This document shows positions 54,565 through 64,000 of a DNA stretch of 64,000 nt, piece after piece; positions within the stretch are counted from its first letter, which is position 1, and the number at the start of each line of letters is the position of its first letter. Position numbers and translations under genes: made by a program. Source of the DNA: Ciborinia camelliae (taxonomy: Eukaryota; Ascomycota; Leotiomycetes; Helotiales; Sclerotiniaceae); contig JANPYM010000004.1 of assembly GCA_025890175.1 (NCBI GenBank), positions 875,134-939,133 of the forward strand, in the 5' to 3' direction. The notes under the pieces are model-generated. The model was given only the letters and a program-made list of their open reading frames with translations, made no database searches and was not told where the DNA came from.

Positions 54565-57500
54565 ATGTTTCGGAACCCTCGAGAAAACTCAGCTAGATCT
54601 ACAAACTCTCCATTGCAACCTTCCACAGGTAGACCTCCTACGCCACCCAGTGCACCTTCAATCCCTCGACAAGCTATTACAATGGCTCCTCGAAATACAA
54701 AAAAACCAACCACCCCTCGATCTGCCTCGAACTCCATTGCATCTGCTTTCAGCAAGCAATCGACTAAAAAGAGCGCCATAACAAAAACACCAGTGAGGGC
54801 TAATGGAAACATTCTGAACTTCTTCAAGAAAGTGGATAATCCACTTAAAGATGACGATTCTCTCTTTGTAGCTCAGCGATCTGGCGCAGCATCAGAACTT
54901 CCACCTCGCAAACCTAGTCCAGATCTAGATGATGACGATTTGTATGGAGCTAATGACGAATTCATGGATGGACGCTATGATGAGGCCGAGAGATCGATCA
55001 AAAAGCGCAAGCTTTCAGACAAACTCACAATTGAAGATTCCGAAAGTAGTCTCACCACACCCTCAATGCCAACCGAACCTTGTACCCCTCCTCCAGCCGA
55101 AAGCCCTATGTCAATGGAAAAGGCGAAACCCGCAATCAAAGCAGCACGCCGATCAGGACCGTTCTTAGACGACTCTGATAGCGATGAAGATCTCATAAAT
55201 GAGTATCATATGCAAGCACAAGCAGGTATCGAGAAAAAACAACCCGACGATTCTATGACGAGGGCCATTTCAGAAAGGAGCACCAAGCAGAAGGTCGTTG
55301 CACCATCGGATGCCAAGCAGGAGCCAATTGCAGATAATAAACTCGACATGCCATCTCTTGCAACAGTTCTACCTTTGGGAGGCAGCGTTTTCAAGCGTAT
55401 AAAGAGAGTTCCTGTTGCGAGAGCACAGGCTAAGTGGGAAGCGTTACAACCGAGAAGTGCAAGAACAATGTCATTGTCCGAAGACGCTGAGCAAGGAGCG
55501 TCTAATGGTTCAAAGTATTTCAACAGCAAGCTCAAAGGAAAGGTGGAGTCGGAATCCGAATATGATGAGCAAGAGGTATCGAAAAGTTCAAAAAAAATTG
55601 ATAGAAAGGATAGAGGCAAAGGAAAGGGCAAAAGAAAGAGTAATCTACATCCAGAGGTGCCAGATTTGAAGCAGGAGAACACAATGGCCGATACATGGGC
55701 AGACTTTGAGAATATGGGTGAATTTCCCGATGAGGATGTTGATGGTGAGGAATTCGTGGAGCGTAAATGGATGGAAGAGCAAAACCATCTAGAAGCTGTC
55801 GATGAAGCACAGGACGACGAAGATTCATTCAATGGGTTTGATGACGATGACAACTCCAATAACAATGCAGGTGAAGGAAACGTCTCCACTTGCCCTATGT
55901 GCGATGCGAATTTGAGTAGCATTACTTCGGATGAGGTCTCGATGCATGTCAATGCGTGTTTGGACGGAAAACCCATTCCCTTGCCGGCAAAGGTCAGAGT
56001 AAAGGTGAATTCGAAATCAAGCGAAGCAACCCTGATGCCCGACGGTGCCAGAAATGGCTTTGCTAGGAAGGCAGCAGTTCCGAGACCAGGACAGGCGAAC
56101 CCTATTGATCTCAACAACGATGGAGGATCCGCCTTCTCCAAGATCATGTCGGGTCATGCAGAAGATTCGGCCTGGGCAATCGCCGCAGATAAAGAAAAAT
56201 CGTCGCGAGGAAAGCCAGCACATCAGAGGACCTGCCCATTTTACAAAATCATGCCTGGGTTATTCATCTGCGTTGATGCGTTTAGATATGGTGCAGTTAA
56301 AGGCTGTAACGCATATTTCCTGAGCCATTTTCACAGTGATCATTACATTGGTTTAACGTCTAGTTGGTCGCATGGTCCTATATATTGCAGCAAAGTCACC
56401 GGCAATCTCGTCAAACAACAGCTTAGGGTAGACCCCAAATGGGTTATATCTATTGAATTTGACGACAAGATTGAGGTATCCAATACTCAAGGCGTTTCAG
56501 TAACAATGATTCCTGCGAATCATTGTCCTGGAAGCTCTCTTTTTCTCTTCGAAAAGAATACTGGCCGCGGTCAAAACCCTAAGGTCCAACGCATTCTCCA
56601 TTGTGGCGACTTTCGTGCTTGTCCGGCGCATATTTCTCACCCTCTTCTAATGCCTAATGTTGTCGACTCCGTCACTGGAAAGACTAAACAGCAAAAGATT
56701 GATGTTTGTTATCTCGATACCACATACCTCAATCCTAAGTTCTCTTTTCCATCACAAGATGATGTCGTCAAGGCTTGTGCAGACATGTGTGTCAGTCTCA
56801 GCAAGGAGAATGCAGAAGAAAGTGATGCGTGGGAAACAGTAAAGAGAGAACGAACAGGAGCCAAAATGACAAAATTCATCAAATCTGCCCCAAAGACCGA
56901 GACCGAGGACTCCCAAGCCCAAGAAATCACCCCCAAGACTAAAAATACAGCTCGTGGTCGTCTTCTTGTTGTTTGCGGTACTTACAGTATTGGCAAGGAA
57001 CGTATTGTCCTTGGTATTGCCCGCGCTCTCGATTGTAAAATATACGCAATCCCAGGCAAAATGCGCATCTGCGCAGCGTTGGAAGATCCCGAACTTACGA
57101 GTCGCTTGACATCAGATCCCCGAGAGGCACAAATCCATATGCAAATGCTTATGGAGCTACGCCCTGAAACTCTTCAAGACTATCTCACTGGCTACAAACC
57201 CCATTTCACGCGCGTTGTGGGATTTCGACCCAGTGGCTGGAGTTACAAGCCACCGAATTCCCGGTTTGTTGATTCTCCCCCAATTCACACTATTCTCAAG
57301 GCTGCGAATTGGAGATCAGAATATGATATGGGGGAGTTGGTACCACAGAGAGGTAGCACAAATGAGGTGCAATGTTTCGGGGTTCCATATAGTGAACACA
57401 GCAGTTTCAGAGAGTTGACAATGTTTGTTATGGGGTTGAGAATTGAGAAGGTGGTTCCCACGGTAAATGTTGGTAGTGAGGCGGGGAGGAAGCGAATGAA

Positions 57501-57591
57501 GATGTGGATTGAGAGATGGTTGGGGGAGAGGAGGAAACATGGAGTATTGAAGTTTGGGGATGGACAGAATGAGGGTATGATCAAATGGTAG
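54565..57591 (+). CDS. pso2: Pso2/Snm1 interstrand crosslink repair nuclease
   Basis: One exon of 1,008 codons. Pso2 is a 5' exonuclease that trims DNA interstrand crosslinks. The long N-terminus is disordered and acidic. A UBZ4-type zinc finger is seen at about residues 443-470 (CPMCDANL, then HVNACLDG). The metallo-beta-lactamase core includes SHFHSDHYIGLT at about 586-597 with the HxHxDH metal motif, then ITVTMIPANHCPGSS-like (VSVTMIPANHCPGSSLFLF) and RILHCGDFRACP. The beta-CASP/DRMBL part has CYLDTTYLNPKF, VVCGTYSIGKERIVLGIA, GWSYKP and VPYSEHSSFRELTMFV. It is longer than yeast Pso2 (661) mainly in the N-terminus. Confidence 0.93.
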   Translation: MFRNPRENSARSTNSPLQPSTGRPPTPPSAPSIPRQAITMAPRNTKKPTTPRSASNSIASAFSKQSTKKSAITKTPVRANGNILNFFKKVDNPLKDDDSLFVAQRSGAASELPPRKPSPDLDDDDLYGANDEFMDGRYDEAERSIKKRKLSDKLTIEDSESSLTTPSMPTEPCTPPPAESPMSMEKAKPAIKAARRSGPFLDDSDSDEDLINEYHMQAQAGIEKKQPDDSMTRAISERSTKQKVVAPSDAKQEPIADNKLDMPSLATVLPLGGSVFKRIKRVPVARAQAKWEALQPRSARTMSLSEDAEQGASNGSKYFNSKLKGKVESESEYDEQEVSKSSKKIDRKDRGKGKGKRKSNLHPEVPDLKQENTMADTWADFENMGEFPDEDVDGEEFVERKWMEEQNHLEAVDEAQDDEDSFNGFDDDDNSNNNAGEGNVSTCPMCDANLSSITSDEVSMHVNACLDGKPIPLPAKVRVKVNSKSSEATLMPDGARNGFARKAAVPRPGQANPIDLNNDGGSAFSKIMSGHAEDSAWAIAADKEKSSRGKPAHQRTCPFYKIMPGLFICVDAFRYGAVKGCNAYFLSHFHSDHYIGLTSSWSHGPIYCSKVTGNLVKQQLRVDPKWVISIEFDDKIEVSNTQGVSVTMIPANHCPGSSLFLFEKNTGRGQNPKVQRILHCGDFRACPAHISHPLLMPNVVDSVTGKTKQQKIDVCYLDTTYLNPKFSFPSQDDVVKACADMCVSLSKENAEESDAWETVKRERTGAKMTKFIKSAPKTETEDSQAQEITPKTKNTARGRLLVVCGTYSIGKERIVLGIARALDCKIYAIPGKMRICAALEDPELTSRLTSDPREAQIHMQMLMELRPETLQDYLTGYKPHFTRVVGFRPSGWSYKPPNSRFVDSPPIHTILKAANWRSEYDMGELVPQRGSTNEVQCFGVPYSEHSSFRELTMFVMGLRIEKVVPTVNVGSEAGRKRMKMWIERWLGERRKHGVLKFGDGQNEGMIKW

Positions 57592-60500
57592 AGGGAGGAC
57601 CGATTTGGATATCGGATATTTTCTTCAAGATCTTGCTCTCAAAGATCTAGAGGCTTTTCCGGATCAAATGCGGCGGCAGCTTCTTCATGGGTGCTCCAAA
57701 GGAACACAAGATGATGATTGCAAGGGGTGGGTGGTTGGTTACGAATTCATGATGATGATGATGATGAGATGATGTTGTGGATACTGTATTTTGTATATTT
57801 CCTTTTTTCACATTCGATTTTACTGCCAACAGGGCCTTTTCTTTTCTCTTAATTTCCTTTACGATACCAGGTGAGGAGGTAGCAACGATTCTTTCTGATC
57901 CACCATTGGACCTAACGAGTGAGCGAGCGAACTCTACGCAGGGCTAAATGGAAAGTCATAACCTCCCATGCATCCCGATGTCTTTACCAGATGTCGGGAT
58001 GGCGGTGCTTATGTTAGAGCTTTCTTTCGAGGGTGCAGAAAGGCTCTCCATACCTAGGTATGGCGGGACCTTCTCATGATACCTGAGGCAGATTCAGCCA
58101 ATTTTGATATGGTGTTTAGTTATCTAGGCACCTAAGCTAAAGAAGGAGATCGATGGTGACAATATACCCATTTTAATTTAATCATTACAAACAATACCCA
58201 AAAAACCACTCAATCAATGGTCTCTTATTTTTGCATGGTCTAATAATAATAATTCGTATACCATCGATATACTAGGTAGGTACTTTTATACACCACCTGG
58301 AAGTAATTCCATCGGCCATCAAATTTGATTGTTCAATTACCTCCAGCTACCTACAGAAATTGGAACGGTAAACCCACTCTTACCCTACCTAACCAGAGCT
58401 TAAAAAGTGGATCAGACCAGTCCAGATCAGACTAGATTAGACCAGCTCCCTACCCTACCCTGAAAATCATCAAACCCGACATCATTGATGCACTGATGTC
58501 ATGACAAAATATGTATGTATGGGGAAATACAATGGTGGGGAAGCGAGAGTGGGACTGGGACCTCATATTAGGTAGGTAATAAGGTAAGGTAAGGTAGGTA
58601 CCTAATTATTATTTATTACTTATTAAATGTCTCGGTAGGTATTAGGTATCTATCTATAGAGGAGTACGGGAGTTTATTTTTTCTTTGGATTATAAGATCC
58701 ATGGAATTTGATCGGTGTTGAAGAATGTTTACTTGGGGTTAACTACCTAACTATGGGGGTGAAATAATAGGTTTGAAATAGGAAATAGGTATGAAATACT
58801 AGATCGATTGATGTTCCGGTAGGTGGGTAGGGAGGTACTGTATAGTGACTGTTATTTGTAGGTATTTGTAGGTAGGTAGGTGTGTTACGTGCATAAAATG
58901 ATGATGGATGTCGGGACTCCCGGGGATGCGGGGATGGGTACCTCTAGGTTCCTAGCTAGCTACTAGTATGCACTGTATGTACCTTGTTCCTGACATGGCA
59001 TCCATCCTCCCGAGTCCCAGCTAGGTAGCCCGGTCCTGGAGGGGAAAAGGGGTCACGGGGTACTGAAGAATGAAAGAATGAAATGAAAAATGAAATGAAA
59101 ATGAAACATCAATACGTCAATACGTCAAGTCAAGTTGACCTCTGGAAACCCTAAGGTACTACTACCACTACCTATGATGATGATGGGTGTCATTTGTGGA
59201 TTGGATTGGATTGGATGATCAGTAATCGGTAATCAGTAATCAGTTAATTATTAGGTAGGTACTAGGAATTGGTAGATATATTGTATTTTTAGGTGTCAAA
59301 TATTAATCAATCAATAGGTCTGTGTTACTCGAGTAGTTAGGTAGGTACCTAGGTATTATATCAGGTGTTTATTTACCAATTTTACTTACTACCCACCTAA
59401 TGATTGATGTCATTAATTCGTAAATTCCCCACCTCTGCTTCTCCCCCAAGGCTCCGTCCAACTAGTCCCTCCCGTCTCCACATATTTTGACACGTCAAAT
59501 TATTGATGGGGGAGAATCGGAGATGGAATTTTATTTCATTTCGAAGAAGAGAAAGGGAAGAGAAGAGAAAGAGAAAAAAGTCCCATGACCACCAGACCCA
59601 TTTTCCTTATAAGATTTTAAGATTGCCATCTCAGACAACGTGGGGGAAAAGGGGGGGGTTTGGGTCTCGCATCTTGCATCTTGCATCTTGCTTGCATCGA
59701 GATTCTAGTGAGGCGTGCAGTTGTGCTGCGTGATTGATTTTGATTGATTGATTGATTGATTAGCTAGCTAGCCTTACCTTGCCTTACCTTACCGTGTTCC
59801 CTTGGCTATTATTTTCTGGGGTAGGCTAATAATAATAAACGTGGCAGGTCCGGGTACATTTGAACAGTGTAGGGTGGGTGTAGGGGTCTACTAAGGTTTA
59901 CTAGGGTAACTCATAATAAATTAAAAATATTGTGGGGTTGGGAATTTTTGGGTCTGGGAATGCCCCCTGGGGTAAGGTAACCTTAGCCGTAAATGGGGTA
60001 AACCGTACCGTAAATGGCCCGCGGGGGTCGGATGATTTTTGATGGATGTCTTGAAAAGTTACAAAGTTACCTACGTGGAATGCTTGGTCGTGGCGGGGAA
60101 GGGATAGGGGGAGAGAGTTATGATAGCCTCGCAATGGAATGGGATAGGATAGGTGGAAATGAATGAATGAATGAATGAATGAATGAATGCGATTTGGGAG
60201 ATCCATACCTAGAGAAAGATTATTAATCAATTGGGAACCATCAATAGGAACCTGAGAAGAGGTTCCGAGAGGAAACTCCGTCCAACTCTGTCAAACTCCA
60301 CGCCACACCTGGGTTTAACCACTAACCACTAACCTACCTGGTTAACCCCGGATTCTAGGTACTCGTGCCACTCCCTACACCGTAGATCAACTGGTATGTA
60401 GAATTTTTTGAAATATACAAAACACAACATAATCAACAAAGAAACAAAGAAACAAAGAGAAACAATGAAACAATCAAAGCGTAATCAATCAAAGTATCAA

Positions 60501-62135
60501 TTGTATTCCAATCCAAATCCAAATCCAAATCCAAATTCCTAAACTTCATATACCCCAAATAGCCTAGTCTAGTCTGTCATATTTTATCCTAAGCACTAGG
60601 TACTCTACCCCTCAACAAGTAGGTACCTCCAGCTACCTACATACAAAACACCCAGCCAGCACCATTCAAAAAAGCCCCAAAGATATCTACCTACCTATCT
60701 ACTCTACCTACCTACCTACCTACCAATAAATCAATGAATCAAACCCACACCTCACCTCACTTCGTCTCACCTCACCACAATTTGATACAATACACAGGCT
60801 ACATACAGCAGAGCACATTACAGTACAGGCTACAACACAGTACACAATACCTAGCATGTAAAAAAAACCCTCCCCCAAAAATCCCCCCGATCCCTCGATA
60901 ACCGAGAAGGAATTCTCCATCCATTCTTCGTTCTCCATTCTCCATTCTCCATTCATTCTCCATTCATTCTCCATTCATTCCCCTCCCATCCCTTGTAATG
61001 TAACACCTAGATGGATACCTATGTAAGTACCGGTACCAGGTAGGTAGGTAAACATCCCAAAGAAAGAAAAAAAAGAGGCGAATAAAGAAAGGAAGGAAAG
61101 GAAAGGAAAGAAAGAGAAAAGGCGAATAAAGAAAGGAAAACCCCTCATGAGGTAGGTAGGCAGGATTTCCCCCTCCCCCCATCTATCGATGTAGATGAGA
61201 AAGAAAGAAAGAAGAAAGAGGCCAGAGACAAGAGGCCAGAGGCCAGAGGCAAGGGGGGAAGGGGATTCTAGAAACATCATAGAAGATAAAGATAGGTAAA
61301 CAAAGGTAGATACCTACCTACCTACCTACCCACCTACCGAACCCCCAACATATATGGAGAATTCCAGGAAGCCACCACCACCAGCAAACGAGGAATGAAT
61401 GGATGAAAAGAGAGGCGGCAAATATGACTTATCTGGTCCAAGAAATGACGACAGTTCAGTTCATCAAAGCCCATTCATCACTCACATATCATTCATATCA
61501 TTCATATCATTCATATCATTCATGTCATATCATTCGCATGTCATTGGTAAAAAAATATTATGTGCTTTGTATACTTTCTCATTTTGTTTGGCTACTGTAT
61601 TGGTGTATGTTCCTAATACTTCGTTAATCTTCGCTAACCTTGGAATTCTTTGCTCCTCTCAACCTCCTCTCCAGGTCTTGCGCTGGTTCGCAGTATAGCG
61701 AAGATGCAGTGTGCGGTATGCATGGTATAATGTGCTTGCGCACAGCCCATAAACCCCATTGTACAGTGTAAACCCAATTTTTTTCCCTCTCCACCAAAGA
61801 CAAATCCGTCTCTCCTGTACCCAGTAAAAGCCTAGCCCCCAATCGTGACAAGTTTGTCCGAACCGTTTATATGTAACCTATTGCCAGAATACAACTTTGG
61901 CTATCATCCCCCAAGCCCCGACTCCTATAAGAGCAAAAAGCCCTTCCCAAACGCCAACCACATCCCGTGGTTCCCAACCCAGGTGTAAATGCAGCACCAA
62001 ATATGTGTTTTGGTATTATGTACAAAGTCGCCGTATATGCGTCGACATTATTTCGATCATTAATTGTATCCGTATCCATGAATTGACTCTTGAAACGACA
62101 GTAAGACTCTTTTCAGCATTATTCCATTTCGAAAA
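57592..62135. other. Microsatellite-rich convergent intergenic region, 4.5 kb
   Basis: It separates the 3' ends of Pso2 and the Reg1 gene and has no supported ORF. Simple repeats are dense: (GAT)n at 57749-57771, (GATT)n near 59747, (GAAT)n at about 60158-60189, ATCCAA units near 60515, (CTAC)n at 60703-60724, CATTCTC/CATTCATTCTC units at 60912-60980, GAAAG tracts at 61075-61140, and ATCATTCAT units at 61487-61535. TACC/GGTA runs recur throughout. A hairpin around CATCCCGA/TCGGGATG lies near 57970-58005. Confidence 0.75.
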
Positions 62136-63933
62136 CTATCTCCTCCACCCGACATTCCAGATGACATGTGCGATGTCCTTTGCTGTATTTACCGTGTCGA
62201 CAACTTTCCCGAAGAGCCCTTCAGATACAACATCATCTTCGTCTTCTTCATAAGGCATGAACATGCCAGATGGTGTTCTCCTCATGCCGGAAGGCTCCCC
62301 ATTTGAATCAACAGAGTCGGGGGAACTAAGACTTTGAAATCGCTCATGAGCGACTGATATGCTGTCCTTTCTATGGGCAAAGGAACCAGATGGTTGCCAA
62401 TCAATATCTTCATCTTCATCATCGTCATCATCATCATCGCCTAAAAGCATTCTCGAGGATGGTTTTGAAGGCTTCAATGTTTCCTGAGATGGTGATGGCG
62501 ATAATTTCGTTCCGTGAAAAAACCCGCTGTGCTTCATGGCTGTTTCCTGTGGCTCGGGCGTGTCTTCTCGGTATTTGAGTGTTGTAGATGGTAACATTGC
62601 AATGGTCTTGCTATCGGCCATGGAACAAGCTCTAGGGATTATCTTCCTTCTCATTGGTGGAAGTCGTCGTTTAGAAGTGCTTCTTTTCATCATGATAGCT
62701 CCATCATCCGAGTCACTATCGTCAAAGTCTTGAGTGTTGTAATCCAGTTCATCGTCATCATCGCCCTTAACATCCAGGGCTATACATTGCGATACCTGTT
62801 CATTAAAACTAATGTGCTTCTTTTCAGTGCCCGGAGTTATTAGACCCGATGATGTAACCGATGAGAGCATACTTAGATCAACTTGTTCTACATGCGTACT
62901 CGCAAATTCATAGGGGACGTAATCAGATACAGCTCTAGCTACACCAGGACGCTGTGGATCTCGAGATTGCTGTGCCTGAACCGCAGCGGCCGCCTGCTTG
63001 AGTAATGATGATGAAGACAATGATCTCTGCAGCATGATCTCAGACATACTGCGTTTCTTGAGGATTGGCTTCCTCTGTAGAAATGAGTTTGATTTTGATA
63101 ACCTGCTGCTGCTGATAGGGGAGGTATCTGGGGCATTGAATGTGGTTGGTCCGGGTTGAAGTGGACCATATAGCCAAGTCACGTCACAATCCTTCAGCCT
63201 ATGAAATGTCAATTAGTTTTCTCTCAAATTTTACAGGTGGTAATAGAATAATTATCGAAACATACCAATTGAGTGTTTCTGGTGAAATTGTCTTCAACCC
63301 ATACTTTGCCTTCATCCAGGTTCTCCACGAAGCATTTTCTAATCGTTCATGATTAGGATATTCGCCCGTCTTTGACACAATCAGTTTCCACGATGCCCAT
63401 ATATCCTCTTCTTTCCAATTGTGTGATAAGTAATCTACGTGCCTCGAAGGCTTCGCTTGTAATGCTGTATCATCCTCGGCATGTGCGTGCGGTACTTCGG
63501 GAGAGCCGGGTCGAGAGATGGTGGAGGTGCTATTTGAGGTTGGTGAAACAGTATAGGAATCACCGGTATGTGGACTGGTTGGTGGCTCGAGATCTTCAAT
63601 TTGGTCGCAGTATCCTATATCATCACATGTGGGAAAGGAAATCTGATCTTCATCGTCCTCATCGTCGCAATGATCAAGCGACAAACTGCTCGCTGGCGTT
63701 GATGAATATGAGGGAGAAACGGAATCGGCATGTATGGTTCGTGGAGATGATGGTGCTGAAGACGTTGAGGAATTACTAGGAGATATTATCGGGTTGAATT
63801 TTGCGCTATTTGATCGAGATAGGGTTTTCGAATATGACGACGGTTGTGTAACGAATTTGGGCTGTGAATGTGATCGGCGAAGAGGACTCGACGAAAAGTA
63901 GGTATTCTCTTCCGATTTAAGGACTACCGCCAT
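62136..63933 (-). CDS. Reg1-type regulatory subunit of protein phosphatase 1
   Basis: Two exons (63933-63266, 63198-62136) give 576 residues. Reg1 brings PP1 (Glc7) to Snf1 kinase and other targets in glucose repression. The conserved N-terminal block (VDYLSHNWKEEDIWASWKLI) lies before the intron and continues as LKDCDVTWLYGPLQ. The PP1-docking motif is KKHISFNEQVSQCIALDV, which contains an RVxF-like KHISF. Acidic runs include DDDDDDDEDEDIDWQPSG, and the end has EGLFGKVVDTVNTAKDIAHV. Ser-rich disordered stretches surround these. The ATG at 63933 starts MAVVLKSEENTYF. Confidence 0.88.
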
Positions 63934-64000
63934 TTTTGCGATTATACCTTCCGGTGGAAAGGTTGGATTGATTGGTGGCGGAGTATGTGGTTTAAGGTCA

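Noticed and set aside
55206..56147. 313-codon minus-strand frame opposite Pso2
   Set aside because: Ser/Leu-rich complement of a Glu/Asp/Lys-rich coding stretch; Pso2 is clearly the real gene.
1..64000. CRISPR arrays or bacterial operons
   Set aside because: The window is eukaryotic; no spaced direct repeats of that kind were seen.

Overview
This window is nuclear DNA of a filamentous ascomycete. Genes carry short GT-AG introns of about 45-110 bp, intergenic DNA is AT-rich and full of TACC/GGTA microsatellites, and the proteins are typically fungal: a Zn2Cys6 regulator, a PDR-type ABC transporter relic, Pta1/symplekin, Dep1, Nop12, Hpm1, a 17.8 kDa complex I subunit and Reg1. A Leotiomycete such as a Botrytis/Sclerotinia relative fits, but that placement is an inference from general character, not from a search.

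Layout. 1-2.8 kb: a 1,003-bp block, a 10-N gap, the 5' part of an unknown gene cut by the gap, then a near-perfect second copy of the block (probable assembly problem or tandem duplication). 3-5.6 kb: a decayed PDR ABC transporter and a second decayed gene. 6.2-16.2 kb: compact housekeeping genes in divergent pairs (symplekin/Coa3, Dep1/Nop12) followed by an Hpm1-type methyltransferase. 16.7-17.1 kb: a tandem repeat with one copy shifted by G:C to A:T transitions (RIP-like). 17.8-24.8 kb: HSL-type esterase, cystathionine gamma-lyase, Zn2Cys6 factor, small Gly/His-rich protein. 25.4-28.9 kb: Spt2 diverging from ribosomal protein P2, then uS19. 29.6-34.6 kb: a 16-exon gene joining a serine-hydrolase domain to a CorA-type Mg2+ channel domain. 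35.7-37.8 kb: MFS transporter. 37.8-43.6 kb: gene-poor, with exon-like fragments. 43.6-50.6 kb: NUFIP1/CCCH protein, Rpc25, complex I 17.8 kDa subunit, stand-alone chromodomain protein, Sil1. 51.1-52.3 kb: two different non-autonomous DNA transposons (MITEs) side by side, one pogo/jerky-like with TA target duplication and one Mutator-like with a 9-bp duplication. 53.3-57.6 kb: Lsm2 and Pso2/Snm1. 57.6-62.1 kb: microsatellite-rich non-coding DNA. 62.1-63.9 kb: Reg1-type PP1 regulatory subunit.

Exon models were built by hand by joining frames across GT-AG borders. For complete genes the summed exon length is divisible by three, which supports them, but no transcript or database check was possible. 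The genes mostly serve separate core processes (mRNA 3' processing, chromatin, ribosome biogenesis and translation, respiration, sulfur metabolism, DNA repair), with no sign of a secondary-metabolite cluster. The most unusual items are the hydrolase-CorA fusion, the two adjacent MITEs, the RIP-like tandem repeat and the duplicated block at the gap.
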